NCBI RefSeq assembly: GCF_028769735.1
Contig: NC_088171.1
Location: forward strand, 72,185,216-72,249,215
Direction: 5' to 3'
DNA: 64,000 nt
Origin: Zonotrichia leucophrys gambelii
Taxonomy: Eukaryota > Chordata > Aves > Passeriformes > Passerellidae
Shown: positions 1 to 13,903 of the stretch, piece after piece
Numbering within the stretch: position 1 is the stretch's first letter
How the letters are laid out: the number at the start of each line of letters is the position of its first letter
Program-made: the position numbers and the translations under genes
Notes under the pieces: model-generated
Seen by the model: only the letters and a program-made list of their open reading frames with translations
The model's database searches: none
Told to the model about the DNA's origin: nothing

Positions 1-3000
1 CATTTGTGTATAAAAAATACCTAATAGACAGAGAGATGCAACCTGAGAATGTGTCTGTACAGGTAATATGGTGCCAAGGAATGGGAATGTCGAGTCTGTC
101 AGAAAAAGAAATGTGTTTAACAAGGCACAAGCTCAAGAAGATACAGTTCCTTTGCCCTGAACCCCCTGCTGTCACTGGCTGCTGTCAACTGGAGGGTTTG
201 ATTTCAACGTTGTAAGAAACCTTAGGCAATCTCACACAGTGCAAGTGAGAAAATGACAGCCCTGTGATGATGCAGCCAGTTTTCCTGATCAGCATGATTG
301 TATGAGAGCGCTGTACTTAGTTATATCGATTTGTCTCTGAGAGCTCTTTCTGCCACATAAATCTCATCGAAAATCTTTAAAGATCTTGCCCCAGAAGGCC
401 ACTATGTTATTTTTCTCTGTAAAAAGAAGCAGAGCCAGGAATTCATTTCTCAAAGTTTTAACTAGAGCAGCCCATTTATGAGGAAGGTGTGAATTCATCT
501 GTTTTACATTTTGAAACATCTAAAAACAGCTCTGCACTTCATGATTAACCTTTACTTCTAAGCAATGCTACAAAGAGCTGTATTTATCTTCTCTCCCTTT
601 CTTTCTTGGATCAGGAGGTTTGAATAAAGAAAATCACCTTTCTTTTAGATGGGGAATTGGAAAGAGCATTGTGCTTATTGTAACTCAAGCCTTAAGTACA
701 ATAGGCACCACATTAAAAAGATACTATTTGTGCCACTTTAGTTAAAAAGACTGATAGCGCTTCCCTTATGGAAATTTTCTTTAGAGTGACTAAAATGATT
801 TTGAAAATAAATAACCACTTTAAATAAGGACCAAGTCTTTCAACTCAGCCAGAGCTAAATAAGCTCAAAATACAAATTCATATTAAGTCTCAACAGCATT
901 ATCAATATGTCTGAGACATGAAGTGTCTTTATGCCTGGCACACTCATTTCTTCTAATATATATATAGAAGTGAATATGAGAAAACGCAAGAAGTTTGACC
1001 TTTTTTTAACTTGACAAAAACATTTTTTCAAGGAAGTCACTCTTGAGTTTGAATTATCTGTAACACAGAAAGAACCTGAACATCTATAGATATGTGAATT
1101 TTAGGCTGCTCAGGTACAAAATAGATTGTATGAAAGGGCTATAAATGTTTCAGTAACACTAAATATTTGGTAAAATCAACATTTTTTTTCTCTCTGGGAT
1201 CATAGTAAATTATTCCTTGGCTTCTTCTGTTGTTCTGCACAGATGTAGTGATCTGTGCACACACTGTAATAGGAGACCGAGGACTTAATTTCCTTCTTCT
1301 CTTTTCTTTTAAATAAACTAACTCCAAGAACTTTTACAGTTAGGATGTGCCAAAGTGTAATTTATTCATTTAAACTGTGCAGCCTAGTGCAACTTAAATA
1401 TAATTACTGTACATCAGAACAAAGCTAACTTCATAAAGCCATGACACGGCAAGTAACATCTGATTAGACAAGCATCCTCCTATAAATGCAGAAGCATTGG
1501 CAGCAAAGGAGGGTACTGCATTAATCCAGGACAATAATAGAAATTAATGCCATATTTACACACTTGCTCCATTGAAGGGGACAGCTACAGAGCTCATTTC
1601 ATTGAAACTGGCTTAATACAAAAGTACTGGTGTACCCCTCTGCAATAAATGACAAAATTATGTTCTGCTTAATTTCCTATTATGTCCTAGAGCATATTCA
1701 TATTTGTAAGTTCTCTCCAAACCTTCTTGGTCTAGGTATTCTTATTCTGACTTTATAGTAAATGACTTGAAGTTGCTGCAGCAAACAGATGAGAAGTCTG
1801 ATGCAGTAAGGCAGCAGGGTTTCTGAGGCCTGAAACCAGCAGTGTCTAACAGTACATTTATTACAAGTGTGCATTTAGTCACACGTACAACTCTCATACC
1901 TGAAGCATATCAGCATATCTTCACCAGTGTGGAAGTGCTTTTTAAAGTGACAGACTGATTAGAGTTTGAATCCATGTTCCAGACTGGAAGAAAGCAGTGC
2001 ATGAATCTTGCCTGGATTGATGTACATTTCTCACTTTATGCACCAGGACTAGTGCCCTTAGTTTCCCTGAACAGACAGACTAAATAATCACCACATGCAA
2101 AGAAATTTGAAGTCAGTTTCTGAGCCTCCAGGTTATAGAAGCCAACATCATGTTTTTTGGAGCAGTCTTTAAATCTCTGAGCTCCCCTTGATCCTCCCTT
2201 CCCCTGATACTAATGGTTCGGGTTTATGGGAGAGATGTAAATATGGCCACTGACACTTTATGACAGTCCAAGTTCTATTTCTGTCAGGAACAGTGTTTCT
2301 CTAGCTGCCCCTCAACACTCCTTTAAATTTCCTTCAGGGGCAGCCCTCTTTGTACTTAGGTGAGACAAACAAAGACTCTTGTCTCCCTCTTCCATGGCAG
2401 ATAGTAAGGGAATGGAGGGGTAGGAAGAGAACACTAGCCGGCTGCTGTGTGCATAGGAAAAGGTTTTCATAAAGCTACTGTTTGGGTCTTCCTTTCAGTG
2501 TTGGAGGAATGACATTTGTGTCCTTATTTCCTAAATTCAACACCCCTTACACCAAAAAAAAAAAAAAAAAGTGCCCTATTTGCCAAGGAGCATAGAAAGT
2601 GTTCTGGTGGCCCCTAAATCACTGCTGTCCCAAAGAGATTGGGCAGTGGGAAGGCAGCCTAAATGGGGAAGTGCTTTTCCCTTGAGTAATCAAAACATCT
2701 TCTGGAGTTAGCATTTTCTCACTTCATCACAATATTAGCACCAGCAATGACAGGAGCAACTCATGCTGACAGTACTGGACATACAGAAAAGGGCTTTTGG
2801 AGTTTACCATTTATTAAAAAGTACTTAGTGAGTGCCCAGAACTGTCTGCATCAACGAAATGTGAATAGTTTATTCACACTTGCAGGGGTAAATCGGAGCA
2901 TGGGCAAAGAAGCTGTCAGGATTTCAAAAGACAGGGGAAAGTAAGATAAGACAGTGCAACCATTAGCATAACAGATATACATCTATATATATAATATTTA

Positions 3001-5889
3001 TGGTGTAAATGTTTATGGAAGTATGTAGGTTACCCAGAGGATAAAAGAAAGGAGATGCAAGAACAAGAGCTCAGTGAAATAAAAGTTTGAAGTTCAGCTT
3101 TGGTCCAGTTGGTCTGGAGGCCGTGTATGCAGGAGGGGTGACCAGAGCTGGCACAAAGGAAGCACTGCCTCCAGGAAAGACATGACCTTGCAGTGGAGAA
3201 GAATTGAGAGAGGAAAGCAGACAACTGACAGGGTTTGATGATGTTTTAGCTGACAAACAATGAGAGCTTTGTTTTGGTTTTGCAAGGTAGTGGTTAATGG
3301 ACAGCAATAATGGAATTCTGAATGTTTGGCACAATGTTATATATGTCATGACCTTCCTGCCACAGATCTTTGTTCACACATATTTATTTTATTTCACAGT
3401 CCTCAGAAGCAACATGTGTCATCTGAGTCCCCTTTTGTCCTCTGCTGCACTTCGTGCTGGTCATCAAACAGTAAATCTGCATTGCCTTTCAGGAGTCCCA
3501 TCTCCCTTCTGCTAGGATCAATGATAAAATTTTGACTGTGAAAGTGAGAGAGCCCATGGGCCAGATGGATATTTGGTAGCAAAACATTTGAAAGGCTCTT
3601 TTTGCAATAAAGAGCTTCACAAAGTATTTGCTCTAAAGACGAACACCAATATCTTGTCTCCACGGTGTTTGTAATCAATATTATATTACAGGTTGATTAA
3701 ATACCAAGATATTAGAGCAGTGAATCTCAAAAGTACGTTTTTGACTTTTTCTTGCTTCTCAAAAACAACTGTAGAAATTATTTAGAGAAATGTTGACAAT
3801 ACCAGAAGACAACAAAATCAAAATAGCATCATAATCAATATCTCTGAACAGGCAATCTTGGCAGGGGGGAAACACTCATCACTGAATGAGTACCTGGCAG
3901 ATGCTGTAGGTGGGCAAGAATATTACAACTTCATGGCCTAAATGTTTGGCCCATTTATCCTGTGCTAATAAATAGTATAACATGTGGAATAATTTCTACA
4001 CATAGCTTCTTAAACTAGTATCCAGCCTGGGCATGAAAGGTAGGTGCCGCTCAAAAAGGTGATGACATCCCTGGGAAGCCAAATAGTATGGTTTTAATCT
4101 GTTGTCCTCACAGATGTGTAATAAAGGATATGTCTGCTGTGCATTTGACACTGGAACATAAAAATGGGCAAGCAATAGAGTGAAGGCCATGTGAAAAGCC
4201 ATGGCTAACCAAGCCATCACTCATAGCAGGAGCAGGTGGCTTGGCCCTCTTGTCTCTGGATGACTTTTCTCTTTAGGCTGTTTGTCTTTGGCAACAGCCG
4301 TTGAATCCATGTCTGTTCGAACACGAGTGATAAAGTCTGGGAGCAGTGTGAGGAGGAGGAGGCAGAGAGAGCCTGTCTCTGTACTGGAACAGTTCAAAAA
4401 AGTGGGAAAATAGAGATGCACCTGCCTCTATTTTTTGTTCTGACAGCTCCACCTTGGTATGTGGGGATAAAAGTGGGTATAAAAGTCTGTGAAGCAGTGC
4501 CAGGCTGAGGGGTGCTCCCTCTGAGAGCTTGCAGAGAACAGAATTAGGGGAATGCTGTGTTGGAGACCAAGCCAGTGAGACCCACACTGTCTCCTTACAT
4601 TCCAGCTTACTCACTTTTTGCTTACCAGAGCTCTTTTATTCACTCCTGTCTTCAATGTTTTGTTACCAAAGTTTGGGTTTGTTCTTCGGGGGCATTTTTG
4701 GGTTTATTTTATTAGAGGAGGTTTGAGAGTTTGTTTGTTCTAATAAGCTGGAGCTGTAATTGGGAAATGGGTTAAGCTTGCTTCCAATTAAGATAATTGA
4801 CATGAAATACCCAATTGCACTCTGAGAGAGAGAGAAATAAGTTCCCCAGCTGAGCTGTAGAAGAGAGCAGCTTTGCTAACAATGAAGGTAGAAGCAGATG
4901 TTTAGAAAAACATGTAAAACCAATCAGGAGGGGATTTATACATTTGGTTATTAATTAAGATGCATGCATGAGCAGCCAGCCAGACGAAGTTCTGAGTTAA
5001 GAAAGGCAAAATTCCAACAAGGGTGCAGGGAAAGCCGTATTTAGAAGATTCCTGGATTTTTAGGGTTTTTTTATTTGATTGGGTGTGGGGAGGATGTTGG
5101 CTTTTGTTTTTGGGGTTTTGGGTGTTTGTTTGTTTTTACCTTCTGTAAAGGAGGAACAGCCCCAAAGGTTTTTGGAATTTTTCAGACTGGCATGTGCCCT
5201 TGCATACAGTCTTCCTGACTCTGTTCTCTTGATCATGATAAGTTTGTTTGTCTTTTGCTTAAATAAAGTAGGATATGATTATAAGGCCCTATCAGACCAT
5301 AAGTGTCTCCACAACTAGTAAAAATATAAATGGTTTTGTGCACTCTGTGGTTTGTCAAGGTCAAAAAATGTGTCATGAATATTGGAGCAATTAGAAATAG
5401 AGAGTGACTGCGGATTCTGGTGATGCTTATGTTTGCTTCTGTGTGGGGAATAAAGGAAGTGGAATCAGCCTTTCTGATTCAAGGGACAGAGGTGCTTGAG
5501 GATCTGATGTGGAGATAGCTGCTGAAAAACTGTTGTTGTAGCAGTTTGGAGAAAAACTGAAACAGTTTGGAGAGGGTTTTTGCTGGTAACTGTACTAAAT
5601 CAGGGAAAGATGTACTAGTGTTGGCAAGAAAGAGGAAAAGCTTCTAAGATTTTGGATAAGAATATGTTTTTGTTTTATTTTTTTAAATTGTGCCTTATCC
5701 AACAAACTCAAATTTCCTTTACAGCATCAAAAAGAATGCTATATGAGAGTAAGACTGGAAGAATCAACACTGAATTCACTTGGCTGCTTATTTCAGTAAT
5801 CATTCTTGCAATTTTTATGCAAGATTTAAAGCATCTTAAATGTTTGCTCTTTTCTTGGGTTCTCTTGTTCGAGCTGTCCTTGAAACTTA
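1..5889. other. Downstream flank of CDH6, no gene recognised
   Basis: AT-rich noncoding DNA. ORFs on either strand are short with no recognisable domain. Contains a 17-A run at 2554-2570. Nothing else could be assigned. Confidence 0.6.
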
Positions 5890-6425
5890 TAGAATCACAG
5901 AATAGCTTGGATTGGAAGAGACCTTAAAGATCATCTTCCACTAGACCAGGTTCTCAGAGCTCCATCCAGCCTGGCCTTGAACACTTCCAGGGAAGGGGCA
6001 TCACAACTTCTCTGGGACACCAGTGCCAGTCCCCCACCACCGTGACAACAAAGAATTTCTTCCCAACATTGAAGCTAAACCTAACTTTCTTTCAGTTTGA
6101 AGCCATTCCCCCTTGTGCTGTCATCACCTGCTCTTGTGAAAAAATAATTTTCCATCTTTCTTGTCCCTCCAGTTCCCTTCAGGTACTGGAAGGTGGCAAT
6201 TAGGGGATGTCTTCTCTGCTCCAGGCTGAACAATCCCAATTCTCTCAGCCTTCCCTCCCGGGAGAGAAAGTCCATCCCTCTGGTCACCTTGATGTCCCTT
6301 CTCTGAACTCACTCCAAGAGGTCACTGTCCTTCCTGTGCTGGGCATCCCAGAGCTGGATGCAGTGCTCCAGATGGGATCTCACAAGACTGGACCAGAGAG
6401 GCAGAGGAGGAGGAGACAAATTCAA
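5890..6425 (-). mobile_element. CR1 LINE, 5'-truncated copy (3' end)
   Basis: The + strand begins AGAATCACAGAATAGC, TTGGATTGGAAGAGACC and continues through ACTAGACCAGG, CCATCCAGCCTGGCC, AAGAATTTCTTCCCAAC, CTTCAGGTACTGGAAGG, CTCCAGGCTGAACAA and CAGAGCTGGATGCAG. All are landmarks of the antisense CR1 3' region in birds, so the element lies on the minus strand. It covers the 3' UTR and tail of ORF2 and is 5'-truncated as usual. About 40 nt expected between GATCATC and ACTAGACCAGG are missing, an internal deletion. No functional ORF remains. Confidence 0.92.
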
Positions 6426-8419
6426 CAAGAACTTTAAAAAAGTAAAAGGGCTGTTGGCTTCAATGGCTTGGCTAGCTGACTTATCTCTGTGATGACTTTG
6501 GTAGTGTTATTGAAAGATGAGTATTTGCAGGGGGTTGTGGTTGGTGTGTTGCTTGTTGTGGGGGGAGTAATTTTACATAGATAAACCTGGTAAATTAATG
6601 TTGGAAAACCAAATATGTTTTTTTCTGGATGAAATGCTACCCTTTGGTTGAATTTTATTTATGACTGAAGTGGTCTTTGATAGAGTAAATCAAAGAAGAA
6701 GACAAGAAATATCACAGATTTCTCTATTGTGTAGATAAAACGGTTCTGCTCTCAGCACATGTGGGAGTCTGGACCACCTTTCAGCAGGTGGACAGCCAGG
6801 ATGTCTTTTGCTGTTACTGCCATTATTTAGAAGATGAAAAGCTCAATCTGAAGTTTTGTGAATCCTGCAGGGCTGCTCTGATGCATAAAGTAACAGAGGT
6901 GGGGTCACTGCAGCCTCTCTTTGCTTGCACCTACAAATGTGTGTGTGTGTGCCCCTGTTGAAGGGAGTGGGTGGGCAGCAGATGCATCCTCCCGTACAGT
7001 GCCATGCTTGGTTTCCCTGCTTTGGTGTTCAGACAATGAGGTAAATGAAAACTGTGTAGACTTTTGTATTTATATCCTTGTGATCTCCTATTGTTTTTAA
7101 AAGCTGAGGGGTTTTTGGCCATTCATACAGAGGCTTTCTTCTGGAGCTTCACCAAAGATTGCAGGTGGATATCTGGGCTAATTTCTCATCAGTTACAGAA
7201 CTTAGTCCTTCCATAAACCCTACATGGGTTTCAGTGCTAAACTGTTTGATTTTGTGGTTCACTCTAATGCTTTTAATGAAATATTACTTTGCTGTGACCT
7301 TTCCCACTCTTTCTTTGTCCTTGTCCTTTAAATATGATGGAATTTCTGGAGATATAGACAGCTCTTTTATTAAGGGAGTATTAAAATGAAGAATTTTCTC
7401 TGGAGGTTGTTCTTCTTGTGTAAAAAGATACTGCAAATGACATTTGGACTCTCCATAACTGCAACGAGACTAAATTTTTTTAATCTCACATGATGAAAGA
7501 CAAATAACTGAGCAGTGCTATTATAAATTATGTGATCTTTATATGCTTAAATAAAGGCATTTTACACGCTTTACCTTGACAAAGCTTCTGCTGCCCTCCT
7601 GGGGAACCTTGGCTAGTCAAAATTAGGATTGTGATCACAGGCTAATATCCTCCTTGTGGATGATTCCTTCTGGAATTACACCACTCTTGGGAGGCCTCAA
7701 TGATCACAGAATAGTGATCCTACTGCTTTTATAGCATGGCGCACACCAGACACTTAAGAATGGAATTTCAAAGACTGAGTCAATTTCGCCCTTTGTCTTA
7801 AAGTGATTGGAGAATCTTTTCAAAGGTTTATCTTTATGACAGTGTTGTAAATACATAACATAGATTGAGAAAATTAGAAAAAAAAAACAAGTTAGAAAAA
7901 ACAATTTATTAAGTAATATCATATAAATAACTTGTTACAAAAATCAATTTGCAAAAAGGCAAATTCACTCTGTCTGTGAGAAATTGTTGTTCAAATTGGT
8001 TTCTCATCAAATCCTTAAATTTCATCTCCCCCTGCCCTCCCCAACCCCAAAAAAAGAAGCCAGTACAGTGAACAGGAAATATAAGGGAGAGAGTGCACAC
8101 TTTCCATCTGACAAAAACAAATTGCCCATCCACGCTGCAGAAGAGATAATCATTCCAGCATGGGTCCCTCTGCAACACAGGGAAGTTCTAGGTGCAAACC
8201 TCTTGGGTGACAAAATTGTCACCCACAAAAGTCTCATTGCCCTCTGCTGAGCAACGACAGATCCATCCAATGCTGAGGCTCCCTTGGCACAACCAGGGGA
8301 TGACATCATGAGAGACTGTGTGGCTGGAGCATGCCAGCAAGTAAAGCTTCCCAGGTGTAGGCATAATTTTCAATTTATGCTTGGAAGTATTTTTAATTAA
8401 AAAAAATCAATACCAAAAA
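6426..8419. other. Flank beyond the probable CDH6 3' end, no gene recognised
   Basis: Noncoding, with a short TG run at 6938-6951 and a 10-bp-arm inverted repeat at 8204-8225. Small ORFs show no domain. Part could still be 3' UTR if polyadenylation is further downstream. Confidence 0.5.
8204..8225. repeat. Near-perfect palindrome, 10-bp arms around AA
   Basis: TGGGTGACAA, AA, TTGTCACCCA. As RNA it can form an 8-bp GC-containing stem with a 6-nt loop. It lies just beyond the suggested distal polyadenylation site. Confidence 0.8.
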
Positions 8420-8422
8420 GCA

Positions 8423-8520
8423 TTTATTTTAAAGGGTTTAAAAAAAATCACAAATCGCAATAGGAGTTTGCCAGATTGATTTCGCTCAGTAACACAGTTA
8501 AGATGCACATAGCATTTATT
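8423..8520 (-). promoter_or_regulatory. Two AATAAA hexamers, possible distal polyadenylation site of CDH6
   Basis: Minus-strand AATAAA at 8520-8515 is followed within about 25 nt by CTGTGTTACTG (GU-rich), and AATAAA at 8428-8423 is followed by TTTTTGG and a T-run. Both have the expected hexamer plus downstream-element layout. The block 8360-9010 is unusually AT-rich, as conserved 3' UTR ends often are. Inference only. Confidence 0.35.
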
Positions 8521-11500
8521 ATAAGGCCTTTCTTTAAAGTTTAATTTTTTCAAAGCAATGAAAGTAGTCACAGAATTAAAACAGTACAGTGATTCTGAAG
8601 TTTTTTATGTGTCAAAATCCAGAACGATTTTGTGTTTGCAATGCTTTTCCTTTGTTGTGTTCACCTGAATGCTTAATAGTTCTATAAGTTTTTATCTTTA
8701 ATAAACACTAAAGTAATAGATCATAGAAAACTAAAAGCTTATAGAAAGTGTCTCCAAGTATATTTACATAAATAGTGCAGTCTCATAGGAAAAGTCAAAA
8801 GCCCATGGGAATGGAAAGGATTTCTCTATATGCTGGACTAATGCCTTATTTGTCAAATCGACTTTGTGGTAGGAGAAATTTAAACATAGCAGCTCCTTTT
8901 TATTTTTCCTTTTTTTTTTTCTTTTAAAATTTATTTTTGAAGAAAGCCAAAGATACATGAAGAAAAAAGGATAAGGGCAGGTTCTGTAAAAACGCCTTTG
9001 AGATCCAGTAACTTTACACACAAGATGATAGCTTTGTGGCTTTTGAGTGCCATGGGCCTGCCTTGCATATGACTGACTACCTCCCCTCACCCCCCATGCA
9101 ATCCACCTCCTGCTCTTCTTCCCAAAATGCTCAGTTCTCTGACACTTGTACTTCCTACAACCCCAGCCACAGCTCTGGGATACCTACCGCTGAATTTTAT
9201 GAACTCTTCAGGAAACTGTTTTAGTGTATGACAAACACAAGTCTGGGCTCAAAAGTGTAATATTGCAAAATGATGGGCAGGATCAAGATTGTTTCAGCTG
9301 GCTTAAATAAAACTGCTGAGGGCAGAGACTGGTATTGAAGCATTGTGTTGGAGTTCTGTGTTTTTCTCTCCTTCTGGAGCAACACATGAATCTGTGGACA
9401 TTAAATATGTTTTTGTTCCTCTTTAAGTACAGAAACAATCTCTGAGAAAAGAGCTCTTTCTAAAGACTGAACTGAAAGCAAAAAATATTGTGGATTTGAC
9501 ATTTATTGGATGAGGCTGCTGTTTCAGAGGTGCAGATGGGTTGGAAAAATCCTGTATTTCACAGCTTATGACACTTCATACTCACTGGAAGCAGCATAAT
9601 GACTGTTACTTTGTCAGCTCTCATTTGATGAGGCAGCTCAGACTGCAGAGTTAATTGAAATGCAAATGGGCAGGGGATGGCAGCATTCATTTGGGACAGT
9701 GGTCTTCTGAAACACTTCAATGCTTCTCATAGCCAAAGGAAACGTGGGGAGATCTTTCTAACAGATGATGGCAGGTAGAACTAACACAGTGGTGCTTGCA
9801 GAGAGTTACCTGCTCAAAACCACTGTCAGGAATCACCCTGCAGAAGGCCATGAAGATAGTTCTGTTGCAGAAATTTAACATGTGCCTTTGTTTCCAAGAG
9901 ATCTACAACCTGGATGGAAACAGCCTGGATTTACATTGCTTGGTGCAAAAGAGATGTCTTTCTCCCTATCCACAAAGATCCCTCTCTGGTGTGCCAGGAA
10001 ACCTGAAAGTGTTAGAAGTCCACTGCTGGTCCTGCTCAAAATGCATAATTCTGGTTTTCAAACTGTACATGTGTAGACATGCAGTTTTAAAGCCATTTCT
10101 CTCTGCTATACTTCTCTATGTTCTGGGGTTTATGGTACTGCAGATATTCATTCTCTCGGTTTTTTAGGGGTTTTTTTGTTGTTTTCATAACAGAGAAATG
10201 GAAAAGCTGTAACTTGTAATGTAGACTACTACTTCCTAAAGTGGATTATTTGAAAGTTGCCTCTTCCATTCACATTTAACAGTAAAGAAACACCTGAAGC
10301 AAGACCAGACAAATATGTTTCTTAGGAAAAATTTAGAAAACATTTCTGTTGGTACAGGTGACATATTCTTCTACTACCTATCTTTTCCAGCAGATTTTTA
10401 ACAGATATAATTGAAAAATACAGACAATTTGGTTTTCTCATGGTTAGACACAATTCCATCTCTGTCAGGTTTGGGAACACATCTCAGACCTATGATACTG
10501 CTGGTAGAGTCTTGTGCAGAGCACTCTGAAAGTCTTTGCCTCAGCTCCCTTCCAAGCACAGAGAGATGTCCTGAAACAGCTGCACTGGAGGCACGGGCTG
10601 CCGTGTCTCCCTACACTCTGCTGCTGTGGGATAGAATTGGGTTTAACCTGAAGTAGTTCTCCTGGGGTAAAAACCACCCCAGCAAACACAACACAAAAAC
10701 AACTCACCACCAGTTTTCTAGGGTAAAGTGACTCTCTTGGGAGCTGAGATGAAATAGTTACTGTAGAGACCTTATTCCATTTCAAGTGTAGAGATGTTAT
10801 TGTTCTGCAGTAGCATGGCTGGCATAGTCTACCAGGTTGCTGTTTCATGTTGACTCCACTGAATTCCTTGGCATCTTTTAATATGTTTCCTATTGTTAGG
10901 TCAGATGCTTTCCCAAATTAAAAGCCAACTGCATTTTTATCTCTCTACCTGACTTAGCTAAACTGCCTAATAATATTTCTTCTTATGAAGTAGGTGTGGT
11001 TGTAAGAAGAACAGGCTTAAAACAGCCTTGAAAGCCACTTCATAGCCCATAGTCCAACAACTGGTTATCTACAAATGACAATTGTAGCACTGTGTGAAAG
11101 CATTGTTAAATACTCATTTCTATTATCTAGCACGCCACCATGCAACAAAGTGCAAAGAAATACTACTGTAAAGTTTGTATTCACTGCAATATGGCACTTT
11201 CAATATTTAGAATGCAGTACTGATTTTATAAATTGCACTTTGTGGTACTGCCAAGCAAGAAGAAAAGAAAGAACTGAACTCTCTTTGCTGTGTGAGAGAT
11301 GCTAAATCTGTTTAATTTGCAGGAAAAAAAATAGACCTTAAAACCTAGATGCATAAATAATAATTTGGATGCAAGTTTGCCTCAAATTTTCTTAGAAGAA
11401 TGCATTTGCTATTCAGGCACCATATTTGTGGTGACATAACATAATTTTATATATATAATATATTTACATAACAGGCACGAGTAGCCACTCTCTATTATTT

Positions 11501-12659
11501 ACTGTGTCACTCAATGGACAAGATAAAACCAGCTTTGAATTAAAAGGGAAAAAAAAAAAACAAACCAACCTAAAACTTGCGCTTGGACTGCTACTAACCA
11601 TCACTAAATCACTGTACAAACATAGGAAAATAGTTACAAGGAGTTCACTGGTCCTGCTGTCTCATTATCCCACCCAAGAAGTGACTAATGCAGGCTGCTG
11701 ACTTGCAGAGGGGCCCAGTCCTTTCAGGGCACCAGGGCTGTCTTCAGCCAAGCGCCACCAACTCCCTCTTCCCAGAGAGCTGGAGGTGGCTGGCAGGGCT
11801 GAACACATCACAGCCAGCTCTGCCATCCCCTCCACACACCAGTCTGCTTCCTTGAGGCTTAAGGAAGGGAAGGGACAGTTCACTGGCTAGCTTTGGGCAT
11901 CCAGCTGGATTCTGAGCTTGGGGATATTTGCTGGAGGCAACCCCAGAGTGAAGAGAGAGAGAGGGATGTGTTAGGAAGCCACTGGGGAGAGCCCCTGGAG
12001 GGATGTGCAGGCCCCGCTGACACTGTGTGAGGGGAGCAGCCCAAGGTGAGGGACCTGGGGCAGGTGGTGCTGAGCATCTGCTGCTCCTCCACATGTCTGA
12101 AATCCATGAGGTCTCTCCTGTCTGCCAGAGCCAGCTTTCAGACAGATTGCTTCCTAGAAGTTCCAATTTCAAGGAAGTCATGAAGAGCTAGGCTTGTAGC
12201 ATCTTAAATTACTTAGGGGCCCTGAAGAGGACATAATAAGGCTCTAGCCATACCATTGCCATCATGATGGGTGCAGCAGCTCAGCATCCCACCAAGTGAT
12301 GGAGTAGGGAACCATATTGTGTTGGACTTAAACACTCAGAGAGGTGTCCACCAGGGAAGCCTAGGGCTCTGGACCCTTGGAAACTCTGGGCCCATCTGCT
12401 CTGAAAGCATCCAATCTATAGTGCTGGGCATCTGCCAGCCACTATCTGCTGTGCCCTACACCTGCAGGTGTGCAGTGCTCAATGAGTCCTTTCCTGCCCA
12501 GCTAGGAAAGCATCTAAAAAGCATGGCTGGCTCATCCTCTTCACTCTGAGCCGGTCCACAAAAAAAAAAATTCTGGTTTTGTGGTTGTAAAAGTCTTATA
12601 CTTGGGGCTCTTACTGCTCTCTTTAACTCTCAAGGAATAATGAATTCCAGGGATTAACT

Positions 12660-12712
12660 TTTATTTGCCCTTAGTTTTCTGTTTATTAACTTTTTTCTCA
12701 TCTCTCTTTATT
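12660..12712 (-). promoter_or_regulatory. Cluster of three AATAAA polyadenylation hexamers (possible proximal site)
   Basis: On the minus strand AATAAA occurs at 12712-12707, 12687-12682 and 12665-12660, about 1.9 kb after the CDH6 stop. Downstream GU-rich sequence is weak. Candidate site for a short CDH6 transcript; not demonstrated. Confidence 0.3.
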
Positions 12713-13877
12713 TCTGGGGTAAATTGTAACTGTTTAATTTTCAAAATGATTCACTTAAAATTTGGGGGAGCAGGAAATTAGATCCATTCTTGTATTTCTG
12801 GTATTAAATACTGTTTCAAGAAATAAATTAGAATAGTTACAGATGAGGTATTTTAAAAATAGGAATTCCTTCTTTCCTTGGCACAGTGCTATGGGCTGGT
12901 TCCCTACTTTGGGACACAGGGTGGCGTTTAACTCCTGGAATGGGATATGCCCATGGCAGACCCTTAGGGTTTTCTCCAGAGAGCCTCTCCTAGATGCCTG
13001 GGTTTGAAGAGCAGCCATTACCTGTTTGAAAAATCAGCTGAAATACTGAGTGGTGTGCAAGCTATAAACAAAACTGTTTTGGCCCAAGATTATGGCAACT
13101 TCCCCCACTCCACACCCGGACAAAAATTACTTAGCTTGGCAAACCAGATAAACACACACAGAGAAAACTGTGGTTAAAATTTTACCTTCCATTGAAGTCT
13201 TTATCAACCCTTACTGAGTAGTTTATTTTAAAAAAATGAGTTATAATTATAAACCTCCCTTTGAGGCCACTGGAATGACCATTATTTGTTTGTTCAGGGC
13301 TTGAGTCTGGAAAAAAATAAAAAAGAAACAACTACCCAAAAGCTTGAAAAGTTATTTCCTCTGGCAGAATGCCAGACGAAATTTCTAACATTTTCAGAGG
13401 AATTTCTAACATAGTCTTACATAGTTCTTGCAACATCCTGATGAGGTAGGCATTATTTCCCCATTTGACAGATAGCAAAACTGGGCAGACAGTCAGTCAG
13501 GAATCCAGCCCGGACATCCAGGCAGAGAAGGTCAGGACAAAAAAAAAAAGCACTTTCCCCCTCTGCAGTTGCTCCTTTTGCCCCAGAGGGTTGCAGTCAG
13601 CTTGAGGTCACTCCTCCCCACCTGCACATGAGAACAGGCAGGAGTAGCTGGGTGTGAACATCCTGACTACAACGTCCCCAGGACATTGGCCATCACTGAA
13701 CTGATGTGCAGGTGGAGGCTGACTGAGGAAGTGCAAGCAAAAGCCCAGTTATGATCTGTTCCTTCCTCCAAGTCATAACCTAATCTGGAGCTGGATTGGA
13801 TGACTTCCCTGTATCACAAAGCAAGCCTGGCTTAGAATGAGGAAACCATCTAAGAATTATATACTGGGGCTACTGAC

Positions 13878-13903
13878 CACACACACGTGCACACACACAC
13901 ACA
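13878..13903. repeat. CA dinucleotide microsatellite, interrupted
   Basis: CA repeat with one ACGTGC interruption, within the probable 3' UTR (TG on the mRNA strand). A second short TA/TG tract follows at 13955-13971. Confidence 0.9.

Noticed and set aside
1..8400. Possible neighbouring gene such as DROSHA, which follows CDH6 in mammals
   Set aside because: No exon of it or of any other gene was recognised in the downstream flank.
9651..9667. POU octamer ATGCAAAT next to a TTAATTG homeodomain core
   Set aside because: Short motifs like this recur by chance in AT-rich DNA (another ATGCAAAT is near 29.05 kb); no conservation data to support an element.
11744..12181. 145-codon minus-strand ORF in the probable 3' UTR
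   Set aside because: No recognisable domain; low-complexity Ser/Pro/Leu composition from a GC-richer stretch; no splice or start evidence beyond its length.
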